Below, one piece after another: positions 47,531 through 58,147 of a stretch of DNA of 64,000 nucleotides. Position 1 is the stretch's first letter. Every line of letters begins with the position of its first letter. The notes beneath the pieces were generated by a model. It saw only the letters and a program-made list of their open reading frames with translations, did no database searches and was not told the DNA's origin. Origin of the DNA: Asparagopsis taxiformis (lineage: Eukaryota > Rhodophyta > Florideophyceae > Bonnemaisoniales > Bonnemaisoniaceae); NCBI GenBank assembly GCA_030407315.1, contig JALQPE010002403.1:337501-401500 (forward strand), in the 5' to 3' direction. A program made the position numbers and the translations under genes.

Positions 47531-48577
47531 TTACCGTCGTCCATTCGTGCCCGATCCACTGTTCAACAACTCGGACCGCGACCAAATCTTCCTCTCAAGT
47601 TCCCCTTCGCACCTATTAAATTCCGCCACACAATTCTCAAATTCTCGTCCAAGCTGTCGATACTGCTCCAACTTGCGTTCCAAAACTACAACCTCATCCT
47701 TCACTTCAACCAATCTTCTATCTACTGCCTCCGAAATGCATCGAATAGCTTTCACACTCTCCGGCGTGTACATCCGTGCCGCAATCTCCGCTCTCTGTAA
47801 TTTCAGCTTGCCCCTCGTAGCGGCGCCGCGTGCAACGAGCACATCCACAGCCACATCGTCCGCTGAAAAATCTCCCACCCGTTCCTCCGTGTCCATTTCC
47901 GTCGCCTGCAAGGCACCGCGCACAGCCTCGTACAATGCATTCTTAGTCTCCCGCTGTGTCTCTGCAATAAAATAATCCAGCATATTCACCTCCTCTACCA
48001 ACTCCCTCTCCGCCGCTAGCAGTTGCCGCACCGCGTCGGCAAGCTCCGCTCCGCCCTCGACCGCCGTCTCTGCCGGTAAGATCTGATTCCACGCGTCTAC
48101 AAGCTCATCGCATGCTGCCGCGCCGCATATGGCCAGCTGCACGCTGGCCTCGTCGAACAGCTCGGGATCGTGCGGAATAGTAGTGCTAAGCGGCGTGCTG
48201 CCCGGTGTTAACGGCACATTCTCCGCTGTGATGGCGGCGACCAGTTGTCGGATTGCTTCCTGAATTTGCGTCTCGGATGATGCTACTGCTGATGGTAGCA
48301 GTTTTAATGGTACAATTTGTTCCAGGTATTTGGTGCGCGCATTGTGCAGACTGGTTCGTTCAGCTTCAAGATGTGGCGCCAATGCGGTTGGTGTGAGCGA
48401 CTCGTCCAGTTGTCCTTCTATTTGCAGGATTCTCAGTGCTGTGTGAAGGTTTCCTTTCGAAAGGGCCTCTGAAAACTTGGAGTTGCTCATGAGTGTGGCG
48501 ACATTGATCAGGTTTGTCTTCAAGACTAGAAGCTCATCTCTGGTGGCGAGGTAGGTTGCCCTATGGCGCCGAAACAT
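47531..48577 (-). CDS. Coiled-coil protein of unknown function
   Basis: A 348-residue, strongly helical and acidic protein. Heptad-like stretches cover residues 1-105, 185-225 and 270-335, the last around YTPESVKAIRCISEAVDRRL and VKDEVVVLERKLEQYRQLG. Its C-terminal segment, LGREFENCVAEFNRCEGELE followed by RKIWSRSELL, is distantly like augmin/HAUS-type subunits, where such a helix precedes a conserved Trp. I cannot confirm this. The gene is convergent with the SPX fusion gene, 91 bases apart, and its start lies 132 bases from the end of the oxidoreductase gene. A cytoskeletal or spindle role is a guess. Confidence 0.55.
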   Translation of the reverse strand: MFRRHRATYLATRDELLVLKTNLINVATLMSNSKFSEALSKGNLHTALRILQIEGQLDESLTPTALAPHLEAERTSLHNARTKYLEQIVPLKLLPSAVASSETQIQEAIRQLVAAITAENVPLTPGSTPLSTTIPHDPELFDEASVQLAICGAAACDELVDAWNQILPAETAVEGGAELADAVRQLLAAERELVEEVNMLDYFIAETQRETKNALYEAVRGALQATEMDTEERVGDFSADDVAVDVLVARGAATRGKLKLQRAEIAARMYTPESVKAIRCISEAVDRRLVEVKDEVVVLERKLEQYRQLGREFENCVAEFNRCEGELERKIWSRSELLNSGSGTNGRR

Positions 48578-48709
48578 TTTATTTTGAAATCAAATGCAAG
48601 GTCCAATCAATGTCGTTCATGCCGCACAGTACCAACGCTACATAAAATAATACGTCATGCTTCGGATATTTCCAACCACTGCCTCCTCGCCATTCCCTCG
48701 GCAAAAACC

Positions 48710-49672
48710 TCAAAAGTTGAGCAACACTCTATCCTCCGGAACGCCGGCTTCTACAAGGAACGCCTTAACATCTTCTGTCATACCCTTGACGCCACATAAC
48801 AGAGCTGCTGTCTGCGCCGGTGCAGAAACACCAATTTCCCGCAGAGCATCTTGCACGTAACCTGTCTTACCCGACCATTGCGAACCACCTTCAGTAGGTC
48901 GTGACATGACTGGAATAACCTCCACACCGTCCTGTTCCCACATCGAGAACCGGTCCATATACGCCATACGCTCCGGGTATCGCGCGCCATAAAACAACTT
49001 GACAGACCGCCTTTGGGAAATGTTAATGCCGTTCAACACCGACTCCACTGCTGCACGAATAGGTGCAATACCGCTTCCGGTCGCAAACAGCATAATGTCC
49101 ATTGGCTTGTTCTCGTCCGGGATGGGCGGAAAACTCAGGAGGTCCAGCTTAGCCATTGGGAAACCCTTCCCCATTACAGGCGACATCTGAACGGTCTCAC
49201 CTTCTTTCAAGCCGCATAGCCATTCGGTGCCCGGTGTTTTCTTGATGAGAAACTCGAAAATACCTTGAATATTGGGCGCACAACTAATGGCAAAGAAGCC
49301 AGGCTTGGAATCATCAGACTCTCTCATCTGTACAAACATACCTGGCATACGATACGTATCAGTAAGCGAACCGGTTTCCATCGTGGTGCCGACGTTGATC
49401 ACAATGTAGTGGTGATCCTCGCATGCTTCCGAATTTTCAATAACACTCACAGTGTTCCATGGCGTTTCTTGTTGCGTTTGTGCGCTGGCGATAATTCGGC
49501 CTCCGGTACAACGCTGCAATTGCAAGGCATGGCTGTGGCGGACGCGCAGACCTTGAGAAGGCGCTGAGATGAATGTCGACTTGCGCGCACAGATTGATGA
49601 ATGCGCTGAAGCCCGCACTTGCAGACCGCTGCATGCCACAGCATCGATGAAGGCTGTACTGACCCTTCTCAT
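48710..49672 (-). CDS. FAD/NAD(P)-binding oxidoreductase, PKIWI502-like, plastid
   Basis: A 320-residue ferredoxin-NADP-reductase-superfamily protein similar to the plant protein called fruit protein PKIWI502. The FAD half has YRMPGMFVQMRESD and GFFAISCAPN (R/Y-x-x-S-type flavin segment). The nucleotide half has DIMLFATGSGIAPIRAAVES, the G-T-G-S-G-like turn, then VKLFYGARYPERMAYMDRF and QTAALLCGVKGMTEDV with the terminal VLLNF. The first 65 residues (rich in Ser, Ala, Arg) read as a plastid transit peptide. The electron donor and acceptor are unknown. The frame reaches 49741 only from a TTG. The ATG at 49672 is used. Confidence 0.83.
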   Translation of the reverse strand: MRRVSTAFIDAVACSGLQVRASAHSSICARKSTFISAPSQGLRVRHSHALQLQRCTGGRIIASAQTQQETPWNTVSVIENSEACEDHHYIVINVGTTMETGSLTDTYRMPGMFVQMRESDDSKPGFFAISCAPNIQGIFEFLIKKTPGTEWLCGLKEGETVQMSPVMGKGFPMAKLDLLSFPPIPDENKPMDIMLFATGSGIAPIRAAVESVLNGINISQRRSVKLFYGARYPERMAYMDRFSMWEQDGVEVIPVMSRPTEGGSQWSGKTGYVQDALREIGVSAPAQTAALLCGVKGMTEDVKAFLVEAGVPEDRVLLNF

Positions 49673-50797
49673 GGTTTCATATACGACTATACTGATTTTC
49701 TTCCGAGGCGTTGTATGGAGTGTTTGGAGATGAGACGGCAAAGCGAATTTAGAATGAGGATGGATCGGACAGAATCAGAGGGCTGATGAGAGATGTACGG
49801 TTGAAAGAGCTCCGGGCATCTCCCGACGACCCCAACGATTACGACGTGTTTAAAACTTGGTATTTTTTCGGACAAAATGGTCTTTGAGCACGCTGATGAT
49901 TTACATCAATTTCTGCAGTCACTATCAAGAAGAGCATTTCGTAGCTAATGGTATCTTCTGCTTGGGACCTGTTATTCTTATCAGATCCTTCATGTATTTC
50001 AACTCTGATTCGTCATTAGTATTGCTGAGGTGCATCGTTTAATGCATAGCAACTCTCACTACTGAGAAAATTCTCTATCTCAACTCTCATGACACCTTTG
50101 AAAGTTTGGTTCGTAATATATTTAAGATGCCCTGGTCGAACAGTCTCCTTGGGATCAGTCCCACAACGCAGCAACACGCGTTCGATCTAATCAATGAAAA
50201 ACTATTCCTAGACCTATGTGCAAAGGCAGACGTCATGGTAGTGGTATCACACTCTGTAAAGGAACCTGAAACCAGTTCATGACATACTCACTACTACCAA
50301 TTGAATGATGTTGAAGTTTGGCGAGCTGATAGTTTTGAGATGGGATTTTCTAGAACAAGTCGAATGTTTCGGGTGAACCATCGTAGTGCTATGTGACCCA
50401 GTCACCGGGAAACAATACCCAGAATGCTGCGAAGCAAGAAAGTTTTCCCACTACTAAGCCAAATCTAAGCAATCACACGACGCGACACGATTCAGCAGCG
50501 AAGCTATGTTTATGGAGAGGAGCTAATCCGGATACCATGAAGATAGAAACAGCACTACCTGCTATCGCCCTGTACAAGTCGTCATGAGCTACCCCAATAT
50601 GAACTAGTCCAAGAAACGCTGTTCGCTTGATTCGAGCTGTGCGAGAGCTTGCATCGAGCTAATAAACAGATTGAATGATATTGCAGACAGAAAGAAACTA
50701 CATAACATCGCCACCATCCGCACGCCAAAACGAACCCATCCCTATTCCACTGGGTCTCCGCCAGCATTTACGACATTTCGGTGCACAGACGAGCGCT
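49673..50797. other. 1.1 kb intergenic region
   Basis: A+T-richer spacer with no reading frame of note. No RNA gene seen. Confidence 0.4.
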
Positions 50798-51376
50798 CTA
50801 CTCCGCAGTGATCGGGAATTCAAATACGACATCCTTGCCAGTTAGCTTCTTGTACACTGATTGGAAAGTTTCAGTTTTGTACTCGGCATTTTGTTGATCC
50901 TTCGGGTCAAGGAAAACCCTCAACAGACGCGATCCATCGACTTTGTATCGCGTACGCTTTCCAACAATTTCGGTGGGGAACACAAGATCCTCAAGAATCT
51001 GCTCGTGAACGCTAGTGAGAGTACGCGAACGCGGGCGCTTCTGCTTCTGGAGACGGCTTCCCTTCTTCTCTCGTGGAAGAATTCTGCGCTGCGCAATGAT
51101 GATCACAGGCTTGCCGGAGAACTTCTTCTCCAATTCGCGCACGAGCCTCGTCTGGATCTTGTGGAACTTCTGCAGCAATCGGTACGGCACGAAAATGACG
51201 ACAGCACTCTTACCGCCGGGACAGTCAACTTCCTTTGCGGCGGATATGAACAGTTCGCGGAGCTCGGCTTTAATTTCGGAACCGCTCGACTCCAAATCCA
51301 AAAGAGCTTGAGCAACTTGCTCCTCAAACGGCTCGACGACTGCCTCCTTGTCCTTCTGGATCTTTTTGGAAGCCAT
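50798..51376 (-). CDS. RPS7: Cytosolic small-subunit ribosomal protein eS7
   Basis: Ribosomal protein eS7 (formerly S7e) of the cytosolic 40S subunit, 192 residues as in other eukaryotes. Recognisable segments are [20 protein letters not shown], then [60 protein letters not shown] with [40 protein letters not shown] and [20 protein letters not shown]. The start is the ATG at 51376 ([16 protein letters not shown]). The frame extends upstream to 51538 but the extension does not match the family. No intron interrupts it. Confidence 0.95.
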   Translation of the reverse strand: MASKKIQKDKEAVVEPFEEQVAQALLDLESSGSEIKAELRELFISAAKEVDCPGGKSAVVIFVPYRLLQKFHKIQTRLVRELEKKFSGKPVIIIAQRRILPREKKGSRLQKQKRPRSRTLTSVHEQILEDLVFPTEIVGKRTRYKVDGSRLLRVFLDPKDQQNAEYKTETFQSVYKKLTGKDVVFEFPITAE

Positions 51377-52864
51377 TATTGCTCGAAAGAATTGCCTACA
51401 ACTGGATCGCTCGTCGTAGCCTCGAAGAACTCTAGGTCGAAAAAGACTTGAGTTTCTGTAGTTACGCGATGCCGTCGGTATTGCGCTCAAGCACCCCCTG
51501 TGGTGGGTCCACCAGACCACGTGCACGGCCGGCGGCACTTAGGTCTGAATAATTCCATTGTTTTGTAGGACCGAAGGGCTCGCTACAGGGACAACTAATT
51601 TCGTCTAGTTTCAAGTGAATTAGTTTGAAATTAGTGTGACATTTTCCATTTTTTAAGTTGAAGCGGTCACCAACCATGCATCATCCTACAATTGAGGTGT
51701 AGTAGTTTTCGTCTTACCTTCGGTGCAACACTGTTGGTACGTCACACCTTGGGAATATTGCAACAGTCCCAACATGCATGTTTCTGTTCCCATTGAAGGC
51801 TTGAAAGGGGATGGTTTTGTTCCTTCAACCTGACTATTTTCCAACGGCATCGCAATGGCAGTGGAACTATGGAGACGAACTACAGAGTATCGCATCTGTT
51901 TTGTGCACTTGACAAAGAACGATCTTTGTTATGCTATTAAAAAATGTACTGAGGCTTGCTCATTTCACGCTCCGCAATTCCAAGCGATAAAAAGTTACAA
52001 CTGTTCATCGTTTCCAACAAAGTAGTGATATTACAGCATCTGACGGAAACAAAGCATGCGAAGTTGTAAGCATCGCTCTCTGCACTACAAAAAAGGGCTG
52101 TACTCTCCGCACGGAAAAAGAGAAACAACAATGACGCGTTTCAAGTCATATGTGCCCGGGGCTCTCAGGTTGCAACAGTAGCAAAGGCAATAATGCTGCA
52201 GGTTTAGGATTGAACCGATGGTTGGAATATAGTAGAAAACGAGATATGAGTATCGACTGGCAGCGTGGGATGATGTTTCGGAAAAAAGGGGAATCTGAAC
52301 AACTGTTTGAGTATGTTTCTGTACTGGTCGTGTACTTTTCATGTGAACCCAGTAAACGTGCTGTTGTGGAGAGTACTTGTTGCCAAAAATAGTTACAAAA
52401 AGTGCATCTACATGTGAAGGGTACTGATATGAGCAAGTGCAGCATTCACTGGAAAACTTGCAGGTGAATACATATTTATTAGGTGTAGGAGAAGTACTGG
52501 ATCTTCAAAGAGTCACGCAGGTCTGCCGTGTTGAATAAACCAACGTCAGTGCAATATGAACTTTTCTTCGTCGACTCACATTACACCTGGAAAGTAAACA
52601 CTATGCTTACATGCTTTTGATGTAAACTATGCAGAAGGGATGCAGCTAGATACGACACAACTTTGGACTTTTGAGGTTATGTTCTCTATCTATTACACGA
52701 TATGTGGACTGCAAGCCGCGTTTTTATATCTTCACGCTTAGAACTTTACGTGAGATGCAACAGGCGTTGGAATCAGGCGCACAGGTGACTGAAGCAAGTC
52801 TAACGAGATAGATATTGTTGTATTCGAATTACAAAAGGGAACGTATTGAAACTAGAAAATGCGC
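51377..52864. other. 1.5 kb intergenic region
   Basis: A+T-richer DNA with short open frames only (up to about 99 codons). None looks real. Confidence 0.4.
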
Positions 52865-53704
52865 CTAGAATGGATTACGGGAGGAGGTAGTAACTTTGCC
52901 ACGCTGTCCGCGCTCCACCATTTTTGCGTCCTGGTATAAGTGTAGAATATCCGTGGTGTCCAGCTCTGCAACCTTGTGGCCACCCTTGCGATAGTCACAC
53001 TCAAGACAGTCGAATTGCTTTTCGGCCTTTGCGAGGGAGTCAACGAGCATCGCGACGGCTAGTTCAGAAACATGGATTTTGTGACGAGCGTCATTGCCGA
53101 GCTTGGACGATAGTTTTTCAACAAGATGTTCAGAGGACGGACGACGTCTCATTCCGTTGGCCGGTGCGTATTGCGGTTGTGAAGAGACGGAACTGATCTT
53201 GAAAATGGATATGTAAGGAGAGAAATCCACTGCTTCCTTCCTGAGCTTCTTGACATCACTTTCCAACTCGCCTCTCATCTGCATGAAGAGTGTGCGACTA
53301 GACGGATCGGCACTTGCATGGGAGAGAAGCGAGACGTGCAACACGCCGAGATCGAAGGCTTTCTGGACAAAGCGTCGAGGGATTTCGTAGTTTATCGAGC
53401 GAAATCTGTGGTTGCCCATCTCAGTGTAGGCGTTTCTCGAGGTGCTGAGACAGCAGAAGGCGAGGTCACATTCTGGAATTTCTTTATCAAAGACAATCTC
53501 CAGTTTGTCAAGGGTGGCGGTGTGCAAACGCAGCTTATTCGGATAGGCGGAAACGAGTCGTCTCAACGCATGGGTTTCGGTGGAGATGAGCGCATGCACA
53601 CGATCAATGTCGAAGGATTGGACGAGTTCGGTCACTAGATGCTCGCCGAGTTCTGTCTCCGCTCCATGCACTACAGCGATTTTGGGATAGGATATCGCGG
53701 GCAT
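52865..53704 (-). CDS. TIP30/HTATIP2-like NAD(P)-binding Rossmann protein
   Basis: A 279-residue atypical short-chain dehydrogenase-like protein of the TIP30/HTATIP2 type. The family segments are CDLAFCCLSTSRNAYTEMG (about 79-97), FRSINYEIPRRFVQKAFDLG, VLHVSLLSHASADPSSRTLF and MQMRGELESDVKKL. The usual SS of the LLSS-x-GAD motif reads LLSHASAD, and the dinucleotide loop is VHGAETELGEHL in place of a T-G-A-x-x-x-x-G type, so cofactor binding may be altered. The C-terminal 90 residues are less conserved. The role is unknown. Animal members influence nuclear transport and apoptosis, which cannot be carried over. Confidence 0.7.
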   Translation of the reverse strand: MPAISYPKIAVVHGAETELGEHLVTELVQSFDIDRVHALISTETHALRRLVSAYPNKLRLHTATLDKLEIVFDKEIPECDLAFCCLSTSRNAYTEMGNHRFRSINYEIPRRFVQKAFDLGVLHVSLLSHASADPSSRTLFMQMRGELESDVKKLRKEAVDFSPYISIFKISSVSSQPQYAPANGMRRRPSSEHLVEKLSSKLGNDARHKIHVSELAVAMLVDSLAKAEKQFDCLECDYRKGGHKVAELDTTDILHLYQDAKMVERGQRGKVTTSSRNPF

Positions 53705-54707
53705 GGCATGTCCGAGGGGCGATGCAACGGTTGTGAATGGTGGTGTGTTGGCCGATGGTTGGTGGCTGTGTCGGCGAGCGATTTATTCACAGGTGAGCGG
53801 CCGATTTGGGAGCAGCTCGGAATTGCAAACAGCAAGGCGCGGCACGCTACACATAACAATTTTGAGCGAGTGTAACAGAGGGGAGGCGGTGTATGGAGAG
53901 GTTGAGGTGTATTGTTGGAATTGAGAAACGGGGACAGAGGACGGAGGATTAATCTTGGATTGGTGTGCGTTGCGCCGATAAAACAAGCAAACTATTTTGT
54001 ACAGGTGTATTTTGAGAGTGTGACGCGGTCTAATCGAGAATGGATGTGTGAATTTTGATAAAAAATCATTGGCTCTTCCTCCGATAGCTATGATGACATC
54101 CTTCTCCGCGGCGAAAGTGATGTTCCGTCACCGACCTCATGTCGGTGCGTCACGCTCGTTACGTAGCCTAGTTTGTGCTCAGCCACTGAGCCTGGTAGGA
54201 CTGCAACGAAGACGAAGACGGTAACAGCTTTTAACGCTTCTTTCGAAAATCAGGACTAGAAATTCTAGAGTTCAAGAGTCCTATCACGTGATATGGTATG
54301 CTGTGATGTCACTGCCTCTTGCCCCCTCCGCTTTCAAGCTGTTCACCGTGATAGCATAGTTCCATCCAATGTGCAAGATGGACATTATTGCAAACATGAC
54401 ATACTCAGTGATATTACGCTTATCTACACAAAGCACTATCTGGTTGGGAAATCCTCTTTGGAACAACCTGCACATGCTTCAACTTGTATCCATCAGGGAC
54501 CAAAATGAGCTGCGTAACTCGACTTGGCATGGGCGCGTGCGTACGTCCTTGTAAGAGCTTCCAGATGGGATGGTCGGAGTCCAGGAGGCACTACAGTAGG
54601 GAAAGACCTTCGTTGCGGAAGGGGAAACAACGGATCAACACCTCCTGATGGGAAACATGGAATTATATACAATCCGCAACTTCGCAATGGGCACCAAATC
54701 GGCGAAG
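53705..54707. other. 1 kb intergenic region upstream of tRNA-Ser
   Basis: A perfect 7-bp stem with a 5-base loop (CACCGAC, CTCAT, GTCGGTG) lies at 54129-54147. No gene seen. Confidence 0.4.
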
Positions 54708-54789
54708 GATGATATGGCAGAGCGGTCTAATGCGTGTGACTAGAAATCACATCCTTTCGGGGGCCCAGGTTCGAATCCTGGTATCATCG
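54708..54789 (+). tRNA. tRNA-Ser (anticodon AGA)
   Basis: An 82-nt gene with acceptor stem GATGATA paired to TATCATC, then G. The anticodon stem TGTGA/TCACA encloses CTAGAAA, so the anticodon is AGA (Ser, UCU). A class II variable arm (TCCTTTCGGGGGC) and the T-arm CCAGG-TTCGAAT-CCTGG are intact. Unpaired bases after the 3' end run into a T-rich tract near 54800, as for Pol III termination. Confidence 0.95.
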
Positions 54790-54896
54790 GTTTAAAAAAT
54801 TTTTTCCCCTCCGTCCGAAACTTTTCATTTCTTCCGCACAAGAAGCAGAGTAATCGTGTACACACAGTTTCAGACCTCTGATTGACAAAGTCGCGG

Positions 54897-54978
54897 GATG
54901 ATATGGCCGAGCGGTCCAATGCGTGAAACCAGAAACGCAATTTCTTCGAGGGCGCAGGTGCGAATCGTGCTATCATCG
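54897..54978 (+). pseudogene. Decayed tRNA-Ser copy
   Basis: It keeps the same length, acceptor stem GATGATA/TATCATC and most of the D-arm as the gene 189 bases upstream. Its anticodon stem is broken (TGAAA against CGCAA), the T-stem has a mismatch (GCAGG/CGTGC) and the T-loop reads TGCGAAT. It still shows CCAGAAA in the anticodon loop. It probably does not make a working tRNA. Confidence 0.85.
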
Positions 54979-55390
54979 TCAAGACACTCGGTTTGGACTT
55001 GGCACCAGACGAGTACAGTGGTGACGATAGCTACATATCAAGGTATTGTCAATGGCAGGAGGCGGCTCCAACAACGGTTGACGACTCGAGAGCATGTGAG
55101 TGGTCTACAGAAAACACAGTCCCCTCATTTGCTGTATTGCGTGGCTGCCATCCCAATGTAAATGCACACAACGCCGTCCAATTGGCAACTGTGTTTTCCA
55201 AAAGCCTCCTCAAATTTACTAATTTTTAACCCGTCCCAGCACCCATGCAGCACAACAAAACATCTCCCACAACGAGATATACCGCTCTCTACATCATCGC
55301 GTCTCCATCGTCCTGCAAATCTCCCCAGTCCTGCACCCAAGCGTCTGCCCGCGCGCCGCGTCCTTCGTAGAACAGTCAACGCCACCGACA
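54979..55390. other. Spacer before the membrane protein gene
   Basis: About 410 bases. The last 130 are C-rich leader DNA. No gene seen. Confidence 0.35.
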
Positions 55391-56452
55391 ATGATGATGT
55401 CCGAGTCGCGCTCGACAGGTCTCGTACGCAACGTGTCTCTCCCAGCGCTGGCCAACGCAACCGCCAGTGCGCAACCTGTCGGCGTCCCGCGCGTCTCCTC
55501 CTTCTCCACCATGGCCAAGCCGCCGCAACAGTCGCTCTACCCCGCCTATGCGGACACGTCCGACGACGAAGCAGACGGAATGGTTCCGGAGGTCTTCTCG
55601 CATGCGCCCGATAGCGCGCACGCTGCACATGTCCAAACCGCTCTCGTTACAGATTCAGAAAGTGACGATGACGACGACGACGACCATCCGCCAGATTTGG
55701 ATAGAGAAATGGACGCTAAATCCAACTCCAATCGCAGAATATTGGCCAGTACGACCGTGTCAACGCAGCCGTCTTTTATGTTTTCAAGTACATCTAAACC
55801 GCGCGCAAGAAGCTCGCTCCTCGTACATATCCGAACTATCATTGCAGCAGCAATTTGTAAATTGACAGTATTCGTGCCCAACAAGCCCAATGGCACACAT
55901 GCAGATACACAACTCAAGTTTCTCTTTTTGGCCGCCGTGAGTCTAATGCTGTTCCCATGCGCAGCACTTCTAGCGTACGCGCTTCGAGATGCGTGGCTAC
56001 TGCGATTGATTACCTTGCTGATACTTGCTGTGCCATTTGTAGCGCGTCTCACTGCGGACGTTTATCTCGCCACTGTACTACTCATCAGCGACATCATCGC
56101 GTACACCATCTCAGCAGCCGGCGTCACATCACCCGTGATTCTGGTTTGGACGTCGTTGGTACCGGTGGTGGCTTTTACCACGCTAGGAAATCGCCTCGGT
56201 TTAGCGTCGTCCGCAGCGACAGCGGCATACATTTTAAAAGCCGAGTTTCCGAGCAGTGGCGAGCAACAAGATGGATGCGTGTCCATGATTGCCGCCGTCT
56301 GGGTGCTGTTTCTCGGCTGTCTCGGCGTTGTGCAGACGCAGATTCGTGCGGTTACCATGGCATCGCATGGGAGAGAACGACAAGGTGAGATGTTTGCACG
56401 GCGAGACGCGCTCGTTCCGGATTCGACGCGTTGGTCTCGTGAGTGCGAATGA
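55391..56452 (+). CDS. Six-helix membrane protein of unknown function
   Basis: I do not recognise this 353-residue protein. Residues 1-130 are disordered with an acidic patch (SDDEADG and ESDDDDDDDH). From about 140 the protein has six or so hydrophobic segments: HIRTIIAAAICKLTVFV, FLFLAAVSLMLFPCAALLAY, LLRLITLLILAVPFVARLTA, VYLATVLLISDIIAYTIS, VILVWTSLVPVVAFTTLG and SMIAAVWVLFLGCLGVVQTQ. A loop with AAGVTSPVILVWTSLVP resembles the membrane sensor domains of some hybrid histidine kinases, but no kinase follows. The C-terminal 30 residues are charged and Arg-rich. The ATG triplet repeat at 55391 offers three adjacent starts. Location is unknown. Confidence 0.6.
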   Translation: MMMSESRSTGLVRNVSLPALANATASAQPVGVPRVSSFSTMAKPPQQSLYPAYADTSDDEADGMVPEVFSHAPDSAHAAHVQTALVTDSESDDDDDDDHPPDLDREMDAKSNSNRRILASTTVSTQPSFMFSSTSKPRARSSLLVHIRTIIAAAICKLTVFVPNKPNGTHADTQLKFLFLAAVSLMLFPCAALLAYALRDAWLLRLITLLILAVPFVARLTADVYLATVLLISDIIAYTISAAGVTSPVILVWTSLVPVVAFTTLGNRLGLASSAATAAYILKAEFPSSGEQQDGCVSMIAAVWVLFLGCLGVVQTQIRAVTMASHGRERQGEMFARRDALVPDSTRWSRECE

Positions 56453-56626
56453 ATCTGGCTGTGACTATAGTGTAGGTGTAGGGATACTGTAATGGGAATC
56501 TTAGTTTTGTACAGAGCTTGTAGGCAATGGGGATGTGAAAGATTGAAATGTGGCATGGTTTAGTGTCACTGACGGGATATTATACAGGTTGAGTAAGCAC
56601 AATTAGAAGAGTAGGGTAGACATGAT

Positions 56627-56833
56627 TCATGCTGTGGCGTATGTCGCGCTCCACGGCGACATGACGGGCATGCGTAGCATGGGAGTGGCAGGTCCAATGT
56701 CTGGAGTAGGATCTGAAAGTTGCTTCTTGTTCTTCTTTGATTTCCTATTCCTCTGTTTCGAAGATTGCACAGGGTCACGGTCTTGCCGAAGATTGTGCTC
56801 GGTATCTTTGGAGCGTTTGCGGAGGAAAGTCAT
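56627..56833 (-). CDS. Candidate small basic protein (68 residues)
   Basis: An open frame with many Lys and Arg: MTFLRKRSKDTEHNLRQDRD, a Lys-rich middle (KQRNRKSKKNKKQ), and an end around MLRMPVMSPWSATYATA. A TATAAA box lies at 56955-56960 on the same strand, 122 bases before the ATG. I have no family match. It could be spurious. Confidence 0.3.
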   Translation of the reverse strand: MTFLRKRSKDTEHNLRQDRDPVQSSKQRNRKSKKNKKQLSDPTPDIGPATPMLRMPVMSPWSATYATA

Positions 56834-58074
56834 GGTGTGTGTTGGGAAACTTTGTGACGGATAAATTGAGCGATGCGCATGAGTTGAAGGGTGGAATTGA
56901 ATGAATATGGTATGGCGGGATAGAAACAAAGTATCGTGTCGAGCGATGCGAATGTTTATATTTGCAAACACAACACAGATGGTATAGTCGGGAGAAGATG
57001 ATGCCATGAAATGACCATTGATTGGTATCATGCTGGACAAGGCATGCAGTGTCGTTGCTGATAGTGCGGAGCAGGCAGCACTGTCTAATTTTGGTTAAAA
57101 TTCAAAGGTATGCATCTCGCACTTCGGATGCACGCGCGTCCATGTCATCGGCGAGCAGCAAGGACGCCCTGCAACAACACTGCGCTCACGTGCCGTGCCG
57201 TCCACTCGACAGTACACCACAGATTCTCAGTAGATAGCGAATCGCGCAAAATTTATGTACAATAGAATAGCAGGTGTGAGAGAAATATCATTTTCGTCTT
57301 CGTGTCAATTCATCTTGTTGCGTAACAGCAGCTGGTCATGTAGGAGGAGCCCCTATCTCGTCGATCGAGCAATGCCATCCTCTCTGTATTTCATCTCGGT
57401 GCATGGTAAAAATAACTGCACCATCATCCATCGCATGATACACAACGGAGGTGGGCAGTGAATAAATACGGTGATGGAGCTGCATCTGATCTCGCATGAG
57501 ACTGTGAGACTGTCATAACGTTTGGTGGATGCAAAATACCAGCCATTGCTTCCTGTCATGGCACTCATTTCAACGATTTGGGCATGACAGAGATAGTCGC
57601 CGCACACCATACAGCTGAAAAACACCGCGTGTGGCAAAGTCTTGTGTAGCGAAAGATTTTGCATGATGCAATTTAAATTGCTACAATTGCTGCTGTCGCA
57701 CGATAGTTTAAACGAAACAAACAAATGAAATTACGTGAACAATCACCACTCGCTCTGCTTGAGTGAGACAACAGCGCATTGCCGCGCTGTCCAATCAAAA
57801 GCTGCCAGCTCTTATCAATACACCAACCTTGTTCGAAAAACAGCCACCAGTGGTGGCTGATCCGCGGATATTCGTCCGTCTTCGTCAAAATATCTCCACA
57901 ACCTACATGAGAGGTATCTCCTGTTCACCAAGTCGCACCACACAGTCAAGGATAAGTCTTCGATTTCAACTCACAGCCTTTACGATTTGCAGTTGATGGT
58001 AGTAGTCTCTGATGCGCTGATAACATGTTGGCGCATGCGTTCGACACGGTGCAGGCGATTGCCAAAAAACGACG
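56834..58074. other. 1.2 kb intergenic region
   Basis: ATTGATTGG lies near 57016. Small open frames only. A T6 terminator for tRNA-Ala is at 58064-58069 on the minus strand. Confidence 0.4.
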
Positions 58075-58147
58075 TGGATCTGCCGGGCTTCGATCCCGGT
58101 ACTTCTCCCATGCGAAGGGAGCACTCTACCAATTGAGCTACAGACCC
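58075..58147 (-). tRNA. tRNA-Ala (anticodon CGC)
   Basis: A 73-nt gene. The acceptor GGGTCTG pairs with CAGATCC (one G-U) and the discriminator is A. The D-arm contains AGCTCAATTGGTAGAGT, the anticodon loop TTCGCAT gives CGC (Ala, GCG), and the T-arm is CCGGG-ATCGAAG-CCCGG. A T6 run follows six bases downstream. Confidence 0.93.

Noticed and set aside
47273..47975. Plus-strand frames overlapping the end of the SPX fusion and the coiled-coil gene
   Set aside because: They are shadows of two convergent real genes and show no domain.
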